A stretch of DNA of 64,000 nt from Chitinophaga chungangae (GCF_017742215.1 NZ_JAGHKP010000001.1:868001-932000), one strand, 5' to 3'; shown: positions 17,018 through 26,165, counted from the first letter of the stretch. Numbers and translations are program-made. Notes: generated by a model from the letters alone, not told the origin.

Positions 17018-18622
17018 CTAATACCCTTCGTTCTGACGCAGGCCCGGTTCCACTTTGAGGCTGTTCTCGTGGAACGGCCACAGGTAGTTGTTCGGGCGGA
17101 ATGCGCGGTCTTCCACTTTCAACGTTTCCATGCGCCCGTTCACCATGCGGGAGTGCCCCAGCGCGGGCTGGTTCAATACCTGCTCGGCGATCCTCCAGCG
17201 GATGATGTCGTCATAGCGGCGGCCTTCGCCGGCGAGCTCAACGCGGCGCTCGTTGCGGATCAGGCTGATCCATTGCTGCTGCGAATAAGTGGCGTATTTC
17301 GGCAGGGTAACATCTGCGGCCGTCATATCAAGACCGCCGCGTTTGCGGATGTCGTTGATGCATTTTTTGGCGAGGTCGTCCACCTGGTTCTGCATGATCT
17401 TCGCTTCGGCATATGTGAGCAGCACTTCCGCGTAACGGATGAAAGGGAAGTGCATGTTGCCGCCGGTTTTGAACGCGTCGGTTACGTCCACGAACTTTTT
17501 GTACCAGAAGCCGGAGCGGCTTGCGCGGGCTTTTTCGTAATACATCGGGTTGTTCGGGTCGTAAATTTCGATCGGCTCGTTCACGAAAATATCGCCGGGA
17601 ATAAAGATGCTGGCGGCCAGGCGCGGGTCGCGGTTGAGTTTCGGGTTCAGCTCGTATTCCTGTTTGGTGTGCAGCGGGCTGGCGTCGATCGGGTCGCCCT
17701 GCAGCGTCCAGTAAGCGTCTACCAGCGCTTTCAGCGGTACCAGGTACGACTGGCCGTTGCCGGTGCGGTACTGTGGCGCCAGGTACTGGAACGATTGTGT
17801 GGCGCTGTTGGCGTGGCTTTCCATGTCCATTTTCAGGATGAACTCCTTGTTGGTTTTGTCTGCCTTGTAGCTGAACAGGTCGCCGTATACAGGGTGCAGC
17901 TGGTATTTCTGCGAATCCATGATCTCTTTGGCAAGGCGCGCCGCCATATCCCAGCGTTCGAAATACAATGCGTAACGCATGATCATCGCTTTCATGGAAT
18001 AACGGTTGAACATGTAGGCGTCTGAGCCGTATTCATCCGGCGGCAGCCTGTCGGCAATGGCTTCAGCCAGCGGGAAAAGCTCGGCGAGGATCTCTTCTTT
18101 CGGTTTGGCCGGTTGCAGGGCGGAGGTAAGATCTGCGGGTTCCAGGAAAAAAGGAACGCTGCCCCAGCGCGCTACCAGCTCAAAATAATGCCATGCGCGG
18201 ATGCCTTCGAGAATGTTGCGGTATTTTTCACGAACGGCTTCGTCTTCCACGTACGGAATGTCCGCATTCGCGATGAACACGTTGAGACGGCCCAGGTGTT
18301 TCATGTGCAGCTCGTAGTGATACAGGAACGCGGTGGTGTTGGAGTTGAAGTTGCCGTTGGCGATACGTTGGTGGTGATGGCTTTCCGTGCGGCTGTATGC
18401 GTCGTCGGACTTGCCGTCTTCCATAAAAGGCAGGCGCTGCAGCAGGGTAGGACTGGTGTATACGTCCAGCATGCTGGAATACACTACGCGGCGGAGGTCT
18501 TCTTCGGTGTTAAAGAACTCGGAGAATTTCGTGGCCGTCGGGTCGTGTTTATCGAGGAATTTTTCGCATCCCGTCAGCGCGGTGACCAGGAGGGAAGCGC
18601 AAATTAATTTCTTGATCTTCAT
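17018..18622 (-). CDS. SusD/RagB family nutrient-binding outer membrane lipoprotein (locus III)
   Basis: 534 residues. Signal peptide with lipobox L-T-G-C (Cys about 19), then 'EKFLDKHDPTATKFSEFFNTEEDLRRVV', the standard SusD N-terminus. Other features: 'GIRAWHYFELVARWGSVPFFLEP' near 140-165, 'PFIRYAEVLLTYAEAKIMQNQVDD' near 390-415 and 'RNERRVELAGEGRRYDDIIRWR' near 455-478. It ends with the usual 'LRQNEGY'. It lies 18 bases after its susC and is the last gene of a two-gene operon: unlike loci I, II and IV, no enzyme follows. Confidence 0.93.
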   Translation of the reverse strand: MKIKKLICASLLVTALTGCEKFLDKHDPTATKFSEFFNTEEDLRRVVYSSMLDVYTSPTLLQRLPFMEDGKSDDAYSRTESHHHQRIANGNFNSNTTAFLYHYELHMKHLGRLNVFIANADIPYVEDEAVREKYRNILEGIRAWHYFELVARWGSVPFFLEPADLTSALQPAKPKEEILAELFPLAEAIADRLPPDEYGSDAYMFNRYSMKAMIMRYALYFERWDMAARLAKEIMDSQKYQLHPVYGDLFSYKADKTNKEFILKMDMESHANSATQSFQYLAPQYRTGNGQSYLVPLKALVDAYWTLQGDPIDASPLHTKQEYELNPKLNRDPRLAASIFIPGDIFVNEPIEIYDPNNPMYYEKARASRSGFWYKKFVDVTDAFKTGGNMHFPFIRYAEVLLTYAEAKIMQNQVDDLAKKCINDIRKRGGLDMTAADVTLPKYATYSQQQWISLIRNERRVELAGEGRRYDDIIRWRIAEQVLNQPALGHSRMVNGRMETLKVEDRAFRPNNYLWPFHENSLKVEPGLRQNEGY

Positions 18623-18640
18623 ATGCGGTGAATAAGTTGA

Positions 18641-21547
18641 TTAGAACATTGTAGCTTTTAATCCAAGGCTGAAAATAGCCATGCGGGGATAGGTGCCGTT
18701 GCCGCCGTTACGCTCTGGCTCCAGGCCTTCCCATTTGGTGATGGTGATGGCGTCCTGCGCGTTCACGTATACACGCACGTTGCGGATCTGCGATCCGATC
18801 TTCGGGATGGTGTAACCCAGCTGGATCATTTTGAAACGGAAGAAGGAGGCGTCGCTCAGCCAGACATCTGCCAGGTTGGTGTTGGTGGAGGTACCGGTCC
18901 ATACGCGGGGGAAGCGGCTGTCCGGGTTTTCCGGCGTCCAGCGGTTGTCCGCATAATACTGGCGGGGCGCGCCGAGCGCGTTGGTGGCGCCGTCTACCAG
19001 GATCGGGTAACCTTCCATCCCGCCGAGGCGGCCGGTGCGTTTGCCTACGCCCTGGCCGAGCACGGCAAAGTCCCAGCGCCTGAAGCTCAGGTTCAGGTTA
19101 ACGGAATAGTTCATATGCGGGAACGGATCGCCGAGGTTCACACGGTCTTCGTTGTTGATCACGCCGTCTTTGTTCTGGTCGATGTAACGTATGTCTCCGG
19201 GCAGCGTGTTGGGCATCTTCGCGGGGGAAGCGGCTACCTCTTCCGCACTGCGGTAGAAGCCGTCTGTCTGGTAACCGTAGTAGTTGTCCAGTGCAATGCC
19301 CCTGTACCAGATCTTGTCGTTGTTGTCTTTGAAGATCAGCGTATCGTTGTCTTTATAACCTGCTTTGATCACTTCGTTGCGGTTGTCGAAAAGCATGCCG
19401 CCGATGGAATAGTTGAGCTCGCCGATGCGGTCGCTCCAGGTGGCGGATACTTCAAAACCTTTGTTGTCTACCTGCCCGATGTTCACGGCAGATTCCAGGT
19501 AATAGGAACCGGTGAGCGGCGGTACGGGGAAGTTGGCATAGATCAGGTCGAAGGAGTGTTTTTTATAGATATCGGCCGTAAGGGTCAGGCGTTTGTCCAG
19601 CAAAGTGGCTTCCATGCCGAGGTTGGCCTGTTTCTGTTTTTCCCAGGAGAAGTTCGGGTTGGGCAGGCGCATCGTCCAGCCCCAGGTGTTCACGATTTCT
19701 TCCCAGAGATAGGGATCTACGTTTTCGTTACCGATCAAACCGTAAGACACGCGGAATTTCAAACTGTTCAGTTTGCCCGATTCCACGATCGGCCGCATGA
19801 ACGATTCGTTGGTCACGTTCCAGGCCAGCGCGCCCGAGGGGAAGAAGCCCCAGCGGTTTTCGGGAGAGAATTTGCTGCTGCCGTCTGCACGGGGCGTAAA
19901 CTCAAGAATGTAACGGTTGTCGAAGGAGTAGTTCAGTTTGCCGAAGAAAGAAGCTTTGCTGATCTCCTTGAAATCGGTATAGTTCCAGCTCATTACCTCA
20001 CCGCCCGCGGTAAAGTAGATCTTGTCTTTGTTTTTGCGAAGATTGCCAACGTAGTTCACGAGCACGCGGCCGGTCACCTGGCTGTTGCTCACGCCCTGTT
20101 CCGCTCCTACGGCGTTAGCCCAGGTAGTCACGGGTTTGCCGTTGCCATCGTAGAACTTGAAGGTCTCGCGTTTCCATTTGTTGGCCGATTTGGTGATCAG
20201 GTACGACACGTTGCCCTCGATGTTGAGGTTTTTGGTGATGTTGTACCTGGGGCGCAGGTTGATGGAACTGTTATCGTGCAGGTAGTTCTTAACGCCGCCG
20301 CGCTCGATAGAGGCGAGAGGGTTGAGGTTGTTGTGCAGGATGTAGTGGTCGGGAAGGGTTGAGCCGGGATAAAATACCTGTTGGGAGGCGTTCATTCTCC
20401 AGGCATTGGAATAAAGGCCGTTGCCGTCGTCGTTGGCGTACAGGCGGTCCACCTGCAGGCGGTGCGCGTAGAAGTCTGCCATCAGCACGAACTTGTCCGC
20501 GATATTGATATTCGTATTAAAACGGGCGGAATATTTCCGGGAACCTTCGATGTTATTGAGGCCGTTTTCACGAAGATGGCCGAGCATCAGGTTGAAGGTG
20601 CCCACGCCGCCGCCGCCGGATACGCTGAGGGCAACGTTCTGCGAATTGGCGCGGCGCTGCATCACTTCATCCAGCCAGTCAACGCTGGGAAGCTCTCCGG
20701 TTTCCATCTTGCGGATGGAATCTTCGGAGAAAGTAGGCGTTTGGCCCTGGAGTATGCGCGCTTCGTTGTTCAGGCGCATGTAATCCGCGCCGTTCACAAA
20801 TTTCGGCAGGTCGATCGGCTGCTGGAATGCGGTCCAGGTGTTGAGGTCTACCTTGAACTTGCCGGTGGTGCCCCTTTCCGTTTCGATGATGATTACGCCG
20901 TTGGCGCCGCGGGAACCGTACATGGAGGCGGATGCCGCGTCTTTCAGTACGGTGATGCTTTTTACCTGGTTAGGATCGATGTCTGTCAGGGACTGTTCCA
21001 TCCCGTCCACGATCACAAGCGGTTCCGCATTCTGCAGGGTGCTGATGCCGCGGATGGAGATAGTGCCGGGCACGCTGCCGGGCAGGTTGGTGCCCTGCTG
21101 CATGGTCACGCCCGCAATGGTGCCCGAGAAGGCTTCCTGCAGTTTAATGACCGGCCGCGTTTTGGCCTGTTTCATGTCCATCTGGGCTACAGACGAAGCC
21201 ACGTGCTGGCGCTCCACTTTGGAGAAACCCATTACTACTACCGCGTTGAGGTCTTTGCCGCCCTGGAGCAGCCTGACGTTCAATACGGATTGTTTGCCCA
21301 CGGCCACTTCCCTGTCCTGGAAGCCCATGGAGGTAAAGATGAGCACGGCGTTGTCTCCGGGCACCCTGAGCTCGTAACGCCCGTCGGCGCCGGCTGCCGT
21401 ACCAATGTTGGTGCCTTTTACCAGTACTGTTGCGCCTGGTATCGGGGCGCCCGCGGAATCCGCGACGCTGCCCGTAATGGTCCGCTGCTGGGCCTGGGCT
21501 TGCAGCATGCAGAGCAGGAACGATGAGAATAAGAGTAGATACTTCAT
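18641..21547 (-). CDS. SusC/RagA family TonB-linked outer membrane protein (locus III)
   Basis: 968 residues from ATG 21547. This start is preferred to ATG 21649 because the signal peptide ('MKYLLLFSSFLLCMLQAQAQ') begins exactly here. A carboxypeptidase-like domain follows ('TITGSVADSAGAPIPGATVLV' near 22-42), then the plug with 'ISIRGISTLQNAEPLVIVDG' near 165-185 and 'SITVLKDAASASMYGSRGANGV' near 200-222, and the barrel. The hinge reads 'NAVVVMGFSKVERQ' instead of the common 'VVVGYG', a minor deviation. It is divergent from a ROK regulator, with a palindrome and a leader hairpin in the shared intergenic region. Confidence 0.94.
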   Translation of the reverse strand: MKYLLLFSSFLLCMLQAQAQQRTITGSVADSAGAPIPGATVLVKGTNIGTAAGADGRYELRVPGDNAVLIFTSMGFQDREVAVGKQSVLNVRLLQGGKDLNAVVVMGFSKVERQHVASSVAQMDMKQAKTRPVIKLQEAFSGTIAGVTMQQGTNLPGSVPGTISIRGISTLQNAEPLVIVDGMEQSLTDIDPNQVKSITVLKDAASASMYGSRGANGVIIIETERGTTGKFKVDLNTWTAFQQPIDLPKFVNGADYMRLNNEARILQGQTPTFSEDSIRKMETGELPSVDWLDEVMQRRANSQNVALSVSGGGGVGTFNLMLGHLRENGLNNIEGSRKYSARFNTNINIADKFVLMADFYAHRLQVDRLYANDDGNGLYSNAWRMNASQQVFYPGSTLPDHYILHNNLNPLASIERGGVKNYLHDNSSINLRPRYNITKNLNIEGNVSYLITKSANKWKRETFKFYDGNGKPVTTWANAVGAEQGVSNSQVTGRVLVNYVGNLRKNKDKIYFTAGGEVMSWNYTDFKEISKASFFGKLNYSFDNRYILEFTPRADGSSKFSPENRWGFFPSGALAWNVTNESFMRPIVESGKLNSLKFRVSYGLIGNENVDPYLWEEIVNTWGWTMRLPNPNFSWEKQKQANLGMEATLLDKRLTLTADIYKKHSFDLIYANFPVPPLTGSYYLESAVNIGQVDNKGFEVSATWSDRIGELNYSIGGMLFDNRNEVIKAGYKDNDTLIFKDNNDKIWYRGIALDNYYGYQTDGFYRSAEEVAASPAKMPNTLPGDIRYIDQNKDGVINNEDRVNLGDPFPHMNYSVNLNLSFRRWDFAVLGQGVGKRTGRLGGMEGYPILVDGATNALGAPRQYYADNRWTPENPDSRFPRVWTGTSTNTNLADVWLSDASFFRFKMIQLGYTIPKIGSQIRNVRVYVNAQDAITITKWEGLEPERNGGNGTYPRMAIFSLGLKATMF

Positions 21548-21600
21548 AGTATTAGCTGTGTTGAAGGTGCTAGGTCGATCGTGGGCAAAAGCTCCGCCAT

Positions 21601-21624
21601 GCCCGCAAACGCTCTTTTGCGGGC
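21601..21624 (-). promoter_or_regulatory. Leader hairpin upstream of susC (locus III)
   Basis: Perfect 9-bp stem GCCCGCAAA/TTTGCGGGC with a 6-base loop, 54 bases before the susC start, in otherwise AT-rich DNA. No T-run follows, so it is more likely a leader RNA structure than a terminator. Confidence 0.4.
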
Positions 21625-21833
21625 GGGCTGTGAATGAACTCACAAACATGTTATGGATGAGGTAAAGGGATGAAAGTCTCCCAAACGTGTTAAATAGATC
21701 CTGGCTGTTTTCCTGTTGACGCCTGTTGATCCAATCAGTCCTGCTGGCTTAGCTGTTTCACTTTCTTACAAATAGTTGGAAATTTTTTGCTTTTCTTTAA
21801 CTCTCAGTTACATTAAAACCTCAAATAATTGTC

Positions 21834-21856
21834 GTATGCATTTCAAATATGCGTAC
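21834..21856. promoter_or_regulatory. Imperfect palindrome, candidate ROK operator
   Basis: A 23-bp dyad from GTATGCAT to ATGCGTAC in which 8 of 11 base pairs are symmetric, in the divergent region between the ROK gene and susC. Its place suggests it controls one or both promoters. Confidence 0.4.
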
Positions 21857-21948
21857 TATTTTCGCTAAAGAATAAAGTTTTTTGATCTTTTATTCAATGA
21901 AAGAAACTTTATCTAAAATTTGCAGGAAGTGTACGCTTAAAAGATAAA

Positions 21949-23220
21949 ATGTTTGAAGAAATGAATGCGCAATTGTTAAACCGGGAGTTGTTCTGGTTTC
22001 AAAAAAGTAACAGTAAGAAACAGGAACAGCTGAAATACCGGCTGCTACAGCATCTGTACACCCATGGCCCGTCGCCCGTCGCAACCCTTTGCGATACCCT
22101 GGGCATTTCAACGCCCACTGCGGTGAAACTGCTTTCCGAAATGAGCCGCGAACGGATCGTCGAGAAAAAAGGCCAGGGCGAATCTATCGGCGGGCGCCGG
22201 CCAGACCTGTTCAGACTGCGTAAACACGTACTGTTCATCATTTGTATCGACATCGAGCTGTTTAAGACCAGCATGGTGATCGTAGACAATAACAATAACC
22301 TCATCACCCCCGTCAAATCCATCCCCGTCACGCTTTCCCGCAACCGTGCCGCGTTCCTCGAAACGCTGCTCGTGCATATGCGCGAGCTTGCCGAAGCCGC
22401 CAATATCGAATCCAGCCGGCTGATCGGTTGCAGCGTGGGCATGCCCGGCCTGATAGATACGCAGCTGGGCGAAAATCTCAGTTACCTGCTCGACGAAACC
22501 AGCCACCTCAGTCTTCGCGAAGCGTTCGAACAACATCTCGGCCTGCCCGTAGTGATCCAGAACGACGTGAAAGGCTCTGCGCTGGCGGAGCTTCGTTTCG
22601 GGCACGCAAAAGGCAAAAAGAACGTGCTCGTGATCCTGATGGACTGGGGCATCGGTCTCGGCATTATCATGGATGGCAAGGTGCAGCAGGGCAGCTCGGG
22701 ATTTTCAGGCGAAATGGGCCATATGCCCTTCGCGGAAAACGGCGAACTATGTTATTGCGGCAAACATGGCTGCCTCGAAACGGTAGCCTCGGGCATGACG
22801 CTTTCGAAAACCGCCCGGCAGGGCATTCTTTCAGGGCAGAACTCCATCATCAACGACCTGTCCAACAAAGAAGTATACCGCATCGAAACGGAACTGATCA
22901 TCCGCGCGGCCAACAACGGCGACCAATATTCCATCCAGCTGCTGTCCAACATCGGTACGCATTTGGGCAAAGGCATTTCCATCCTGATCCAGCTTTTTAA
23001 CCCGGAACTGGTGATCCTGAGCGGGAAGATCGCCGCGGCGAAACAATACATCACGCTGCCCATGCAACAGGCGATCAATACGTATTGTATGACGCAGATC
23101 CGCGAAAAGGCGCAGATCGTGAGCTCCGAGCTGGGCGACGAATCGCGGCTGCTGGGGTACGCGGCCGAAGGTATCACCCAGTTCTTCGAGGTCATGATCG
23201 CGCAGGCGAAAACAACCTGA
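21949..23220 (+). CDS. ROK family transcriptional regulator/sugar-kinase-like protein
   Basis: 423 residues. An N-terminal winged-helix DNA-binding domain spans about 25-90 ('TLCDTLGISTPTAVKLLSEMSRERIVEKKG'). The ROK domain follows, with 'SVGMPGLID' near 162-170, Asp206 in 'VIQNDVKGSA' at the position of the kinase catalytic Asp, 'GFSGEMGHMPF' near 251-261 and the zinc motif C-x-C-G-x-x-G-C-x-E (Cys268, Cys270, Cys275). This is the NagC/Mlc/XylR architecture: a repressor that senses a sugar or sugar phosphate. It is divergent from the locus III susC, which is its likely target. Retention of the Asp leaves kinase activity possible, though regulators often keep it. Confidence 0.92.
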   Translation: MFEEMNAQLLNRELFWFQKSNSKKQEQLKYRLLQHLYTHGPSPVATLCDTLGISTPTAVKLLSEMSRERIVEKKGQGESIGGRRPDLFRLRKHVLFIICIDIELFKTSMVIVDNNNNLITPVKSIPVTLSRNRAAFLETLLVHMRELAEAANIESSRLIGCSVGMPGLIDTQLGENLSYLLDETSHLSLREAFEQHLGLPVVIQNDVKGSALAELRFGHAKGKKNVLVILMDWGIGLGIIMDGKVQQGSSGFSGEMGHMPFAENGELCYCGKHGCLETVASGMTLSKTARQGILSGQNSIINDLSNKEVYRIETELIIRAANNGDQYSIQLLSNIGTHLGKGISILIQLFNPELVILSGKIAAAKQYITLPMQQAINTYCMTQIREKAQIVSSELGDESRLLGYAAEGITQFFEVMIAQAKTT

Positions 23221-23296
23221 ATTCTGGTACAGAATTTGATATTTGTAACGGGAATGCCTATGTGATTTCCCGGTAACTCAAACTTATATCTACGCT

Positions 23297-23953
23297 ATGA
23301 AATTTTTCCCCGTACTGACAGGTTTTGCGCTGCTCTTGCTTGGTGTAACTTCCTGCAAAACGATCGCAATCAATTCCGTCGTCAAAAAATACAATTCCGA
23401 AACCGGCAGGGAATTTCCCGGTATCGCGGCCGCGGAAACGCTCAACGGAGAGCCTTTTGCCCTGGCCGGTCCCTCGCAAAAAGTGAGGTATGTGCATGTA
23501 TGGTCTACCACCTGCTCGCCCTGTATCAACGGAATGCCCGACCTGAACGCGCTCTCAAAAAAAATGAAAGAATATGAAGACGTGGAGATCGTTAATATTT
23601 GCGCGGACGATGCGGAAAATAAAGAAAGATGGAAGGCGCTGGTAAACAAACACAATATTTCCGGCGAAAATTATTTTATCACGGACGATAATGCTTTTAT
23701 GAAAGATTTCAACGTGAGCAACCAGGGCCTTCCTTATTTTTTGATCGTCGGTAAAGACGGGAAAGTGCTGGGAAAAAACCTCGAGCCGGGAGATGGCGTT
23801 TTAACCATATACAGCCTGGTTCAGGCGAGGGAAAACCGGAACGTGAAACAATCCATCGATAACATGATGCGCCAATCGAAACGCATCAAAAAACATGACG
23901 ACGATGAAACCCGTCAGTTCGTTGCTTTCCTGGAGAAATATGCGGGGAAATAA
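23297..23953 (+). CDS. TlpA/thioredoxin-like lipoprotein
   Basis: 218 residues. Lipobox V-T-S-C with Cys20. A thioredoxin-fold domain spans about 40-180 and carries the redox motif C-S-P-C (Cys73, Cys76) in 'HVWSTTCSPCINGMPDLN', and 'QGLPYFLIVGKDGKVLG' with the cis-Pro-type segment near 145-160. This is the TlpA/ResA-like architecture of periplasmic thiol-disulfide proteins tethered to a membrane. The C-terminal 40 residues are very basic and charged. It stands alone between the ROK gene and the alcohol dehydrogenase, and nothing nearby identifies the substrate. Confidence 0.88.
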   Translation: MKFFPVLTGFALLLLGVTSCKTIAINSVVKKYNSETGREFPGIAAAETLNGEPFALAGPSQKVRYVHVWSTTCSPCINGMPDLNALSKKMKEYEDVEIVNICADDAENKERWKALVNKHNISGENYFITDDNAFMKDFNVSNQGLPYFLIVGKDGKVLGKNLEPGDGVLTIYSLVQARENRNVKQSIDNMMRQSKRIKKHDDDETRQFVAFLEKYAGK

Positions 23954-24041
23954 TGAAATAAAATTAGAGTGACCGATCTGTTCAACCGCCGGAAAGTGGA
24001 ACGCGGCTAAACAGCTGGCTGACTGATTTAAAAATGCCCGC

Positions 24042-24085
24042 AATATTTCTTGACAGGAAATATTATTTTCGCATAAGGAAATATT
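24042..24085 (+). promoter_or_regulatory. Tandem TTTC-N7-GAAA operators before the alcohol dehydrogenase
   Basis: Two dyads: AATATTTC-N7-GAAATATT (24042-24064, perfect 8-base arms) and TATTTTC-N7-GAAATATT (24064-24085). The centres are 21 bases apart, two helical turns. The second ends 4 bases before the start codon, so occupancy would block expression. The same motif occurs before the phosphatase gene and before the XRE-cupin and MFS genes. Confidence 0.65.
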
Positions 24086-24089
24086 TGCA

Positions 24090-25193
24090 ATGACAACTAT
24101 CTCGGGAATCACCGGCCGCCTCATGCTGTTCGACGGCCCCGGCAAGCCGTTCCGGCTGGAAAAGCAGCCCCTGCAGGCATTACAGCCGGGCGAGGTGCTC
24201 ATACGCACCGTCTACACCACCATTTGCGGCAGCGACCTCCATACTTACTGCGGTTTGCGGGAGGAACCTTGTCCTACCGTGCTGGGCCACGAGATCGTCG
24301 GGGAGATCGTGGAGTTGCATCCTGCGCACGAGGGAACCGACCTGCAGGGCGAAACGCTGCAGCCGGGCGACCGCATCACCTGGACGATCTTCGCCAGCGA
24401 CCCGTTATCCGCCAATTCGCTCCGTGGGATGCCGCAGAAAGGAGAGGGACTGTTTAAATACGGGCATGCGCGCGTTTCCCCCCAAGATGCTTTCCATGGC
24501 GGACTGGCGGAATATTGTGTGCTGAAGGCGCATACCGGTATTATCAAACTCCCGGAAAACATGCCGGCTGCCGTGGCAGCTACGCTGAACTGTTCCGTTT
24601 CCACCGTGGCCGGCGCGCTGCGGATGGCGGGCGATGTAAAAGGAAAAAATGTGCTCGTCACAGGCATGGGGCATCTCGGCATCACCTGCGCGGCCATGTG
24701 CCGGGAAGCCGGTGCGGCATGGATCGCGGCGGCGGATATTTCGGAAAAAAGACTGGAAGAAGCGCCGCATTTCGGCGCCAGTGAGTGTTTTAATATGAAA
24801 GACGACAATGCCGCGCTGCTGGGAGCATTACGTGAACGCACCAACGGAAACGGCATCGATGTTGTTTTTGATATGAGCGGCTCTCCGGACGCGATGGAAT
24901 TTGGATTGGCCGCCCTCGGCATCGGCGGATGCGCGGTGTGGATCGGCGCCGTTTTTAATACCCGGCCTTTGCAGATCGCCCCGGAAAAGGTGATCCGCGG
25001 CCTGCTCACTATTAAAGGATTGCACAATTATAATTTCGACGACTTCAGGTATGCCTTCGGTTTTATGCAGCGGAACTGGCAGAAATATCCCTTCGGAAGC
25101 GTGGTGGAAAAAGAATTTCGATTGGAAGAAGTGAAAGGGGCATTTGAATACGCGATCGCTGAAAAGCCGCTGCGCGTGGGCATAAAATTTTAA
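24090..25193 (+). CDS. Zinc-dependent medium-chain alcohol dehydrogenase, phosphonate-associated type
   Basis: 367 residues. Catalytic zinc ligands: Cys46 in 'ICGSDLH', His67-Glu68 in 'GHEIVGEI' and Cys168 in 'LNCSVST'. The Rossmann motif G-M-G-H-L-G is at 192-197. The Cys4 structural zinc loop of classical ADHs is absent. The segment 'SANSLRGMPQKGEGLFKYGHA' near 108-127 and the overall layout recall the alcohol dehydrogenases that TIGRFAM describes as repeatedly found with phosphonate catabolism genes (HpnZ-like). It would oxidise an alcohol to an aldehyde or ketone with NAD(P). Its promoter has the same dyads as the neighbouring hydrolase and permease genes. The phosphonate assignment rests on context and recollection of the family. 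Confidence 0.85.
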   Translation: MTTISGITGRLMLFDGPGKPFRLEKQPLQALQPGEVLIRTVYTTICGSDLHTYCGLREEPCPTVLGHEIVGEIVELHPAHEGTDLQGETLQPGDRITWTIFASDPLSANSLRGMPQKGEGLFKYGHARVSPQDAFHGGLAEYCVLKAHTGIIKLPENMPAAVAATLNCSVSTVAGALRMAGDVKGKNVLVTGMGHLGITCAAMCREAGAAWIAAADISEKRLEEAPHFGASECFNMKDDNAALLGALRERTNGNGIDVVFDMSGSPDAMEFGLAALGIGGCAVWIGAVFNTRPLQIAPEKVIRGLLTIKGLHNYNFDDFRYAFGFMQRNWQKYPFGSVVEKEFRLEEVKGAFEYAIAEKPLRVGIKF

Positions 25194-25213
25194 GAAAGAC
25201 TTGTAAAAAAAGG

Positions 25214-25243
25214 AAAAGCCGCGCTACGATCAGCGCGGCTTTT
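25214..25243. terminator. Bidirectional terminator between convergent genes
   Basis: Perfect 12-bp stem AAAAGCCGCGCT/AGCGCGGCTTTT with a 6-base loop, A-rich before and T-rich after. It serves the alcohol dehydrogenase (+) and the phosphatase-superfamily gene (-). Confidence 0.9.
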
Positions 25244-25245
25244 CT

Positions 25246-26136
25246 TTATTTGAAGATCTCGGTAACCGGTTTGCCGATCCAGACCTGCGGCTGCGTAAGC
25301 CGGAACAGTTTAGCAATAGTGGCCGCCGTGTCGAACGTCATCACGCTGCTTTGCACCTCGTGATTTTTCCGGATGCCCGGGCCTTTTACGATCCAGGGAA
25401 TTTCCATTTCGTTCATGGAAATAGCGCCGTGGCCTTTGTTGATGCCGCCATGGTCCGCCGTAAAGATCACGACGGTGTTCTCCTCCATGCCCGCGTCGCG
25501 GATAGCCTGGAGAATTTCGCCTACATGTGCGTCCGTACGCTCGATGGCCGCGTAATATTCAGGCGTGCCATGACCTACTTTATGACCCACGCTGTCTACA
25601 TCATGCTGATGTACGAACAGGAAATCCGGCTTTTTTGTTTTGATGTATTCGCAGGCCGCGGCAGATACGGCAACGTCATTGTCGCAGTGCTGATCTTTAT
25701 TCACGGCCGCTTTCGGGAAAAGATAACCTATTCCGTCCCACTCATACACCACGCCGATCTCGCTTTGCGGTTTTGCTTTGCGCAGCAGCGAATACACGCT
25801 GGGGAACATGCCGTATTCATCCAGCATCCGCGCGGGCAGGTCCGGTTTTTTACTGCCCCAGGTAGTGTAACCGTGCAGCTCCGGCCCCGCGCCCATTACC
25901 ATCGAAGCCCAGTTGGGCGCGCTGGAAGAAGGCAGCACGGTCCTGGCATGAAGCGTCCACGAGCCCTGTCGCATCATCTCCCGGAGCACCGGCGTTTTGG
26001 ATTGCTGAAAGGCGTACGCGCCAAAACCGTCAGTGCCGATAAGGATCACATGCTGCGGCCTGCGCTGCGCGACCGCCTGCTGGCAAACGAATAATATGCA
26101 CAGGAAAAAGGCCCTGGCAAATTTTGCGGATATCAT
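25246..26136 (-). CDS. Exported alkaline-phosphatase-superfamily hydrolase (phosphodiesterase/nucleotide pyrophosphatase type)
   Basis: 296 residues from ATG 26136, where a signal peptide begins (about 1-24, ending A-V-A-Q); a TTG seven codons upstream is rejected. Metal and nucleophile signatures: Asp36 in 'LIGTDGFGA', a Ser-rich nucleophile region 'LPSSSAPNWASM' at 68-79, 'HQHDVDSVGHKVGHG', 'FTADHGG' and 'GHGAIS'. This fits type I phosphodiesterases/nucleotide pyrophosphatases, a family that also includes phosphonoacetate hydrolase. A Ser instead of the common Thr seems to be the nucleophile. It probably releases phosphate or an alcohol from a phosphorus compound in the periplasm. It has its own tandem TTTC-N7-GAAA sites. 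Confidence 0.85.
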   Translation of the reverse strand: MISAKFARAFFLCILFVCQQAVAQRRPQHVILIGTDGFGAYAFQQSKTPVLREMMRQGSWTLHARTVLPSSSAPNWASMVMGAGPELHGYTTWGSKKPDLPARMLDEYGMFPSVYSLLRKAKPQSEIGVVYEWDGIGYLFPKAAVNKDQHCDNDVAVSAAACEYIKTKKPDFLFVHQHDVDSVGHKVGHGTPEYYAAIERTDAHVGEILQAIRDAGMEENTVVIFTADHGGINKGHGAISMNEMEIPWIVKGPGIRKNHEVQSSVMTFDTAATIAKLFRLTQPQVWIGKPVTEIFK

Positions 26137-26165
26137 ACAACTAAAGATTTTCCCCAAGATAAAAA

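Larger units (their letters stand above)
21548..21948. other. Divergent intergenic region between susC (locus III) and the ROK regulator
   Basis: About 400 bases without a gene, AT-rich in its right half. It must carry both promoters. A 23-bp imperfect palindrome lies at 21834-21856 and a GC-rich hairpin at 21601-21624 in the susC leader. A near -7 element (TA-N3-TTTG) precedes the ROK gene. Confidence 0.6.

Noticed and set aside
19115..21526. Two long plus-strand frames opposite the locus III susC
   Set aside because: No domain features; opposite an intact SusC with plug and barrel motifs.
21548..21649. Longer N-terminus for the locus III SusC from ATG 21649
   Set aside because: It would place a hydrophilic stretch before a perfect signal peptide and would translate through the leader hairpin.
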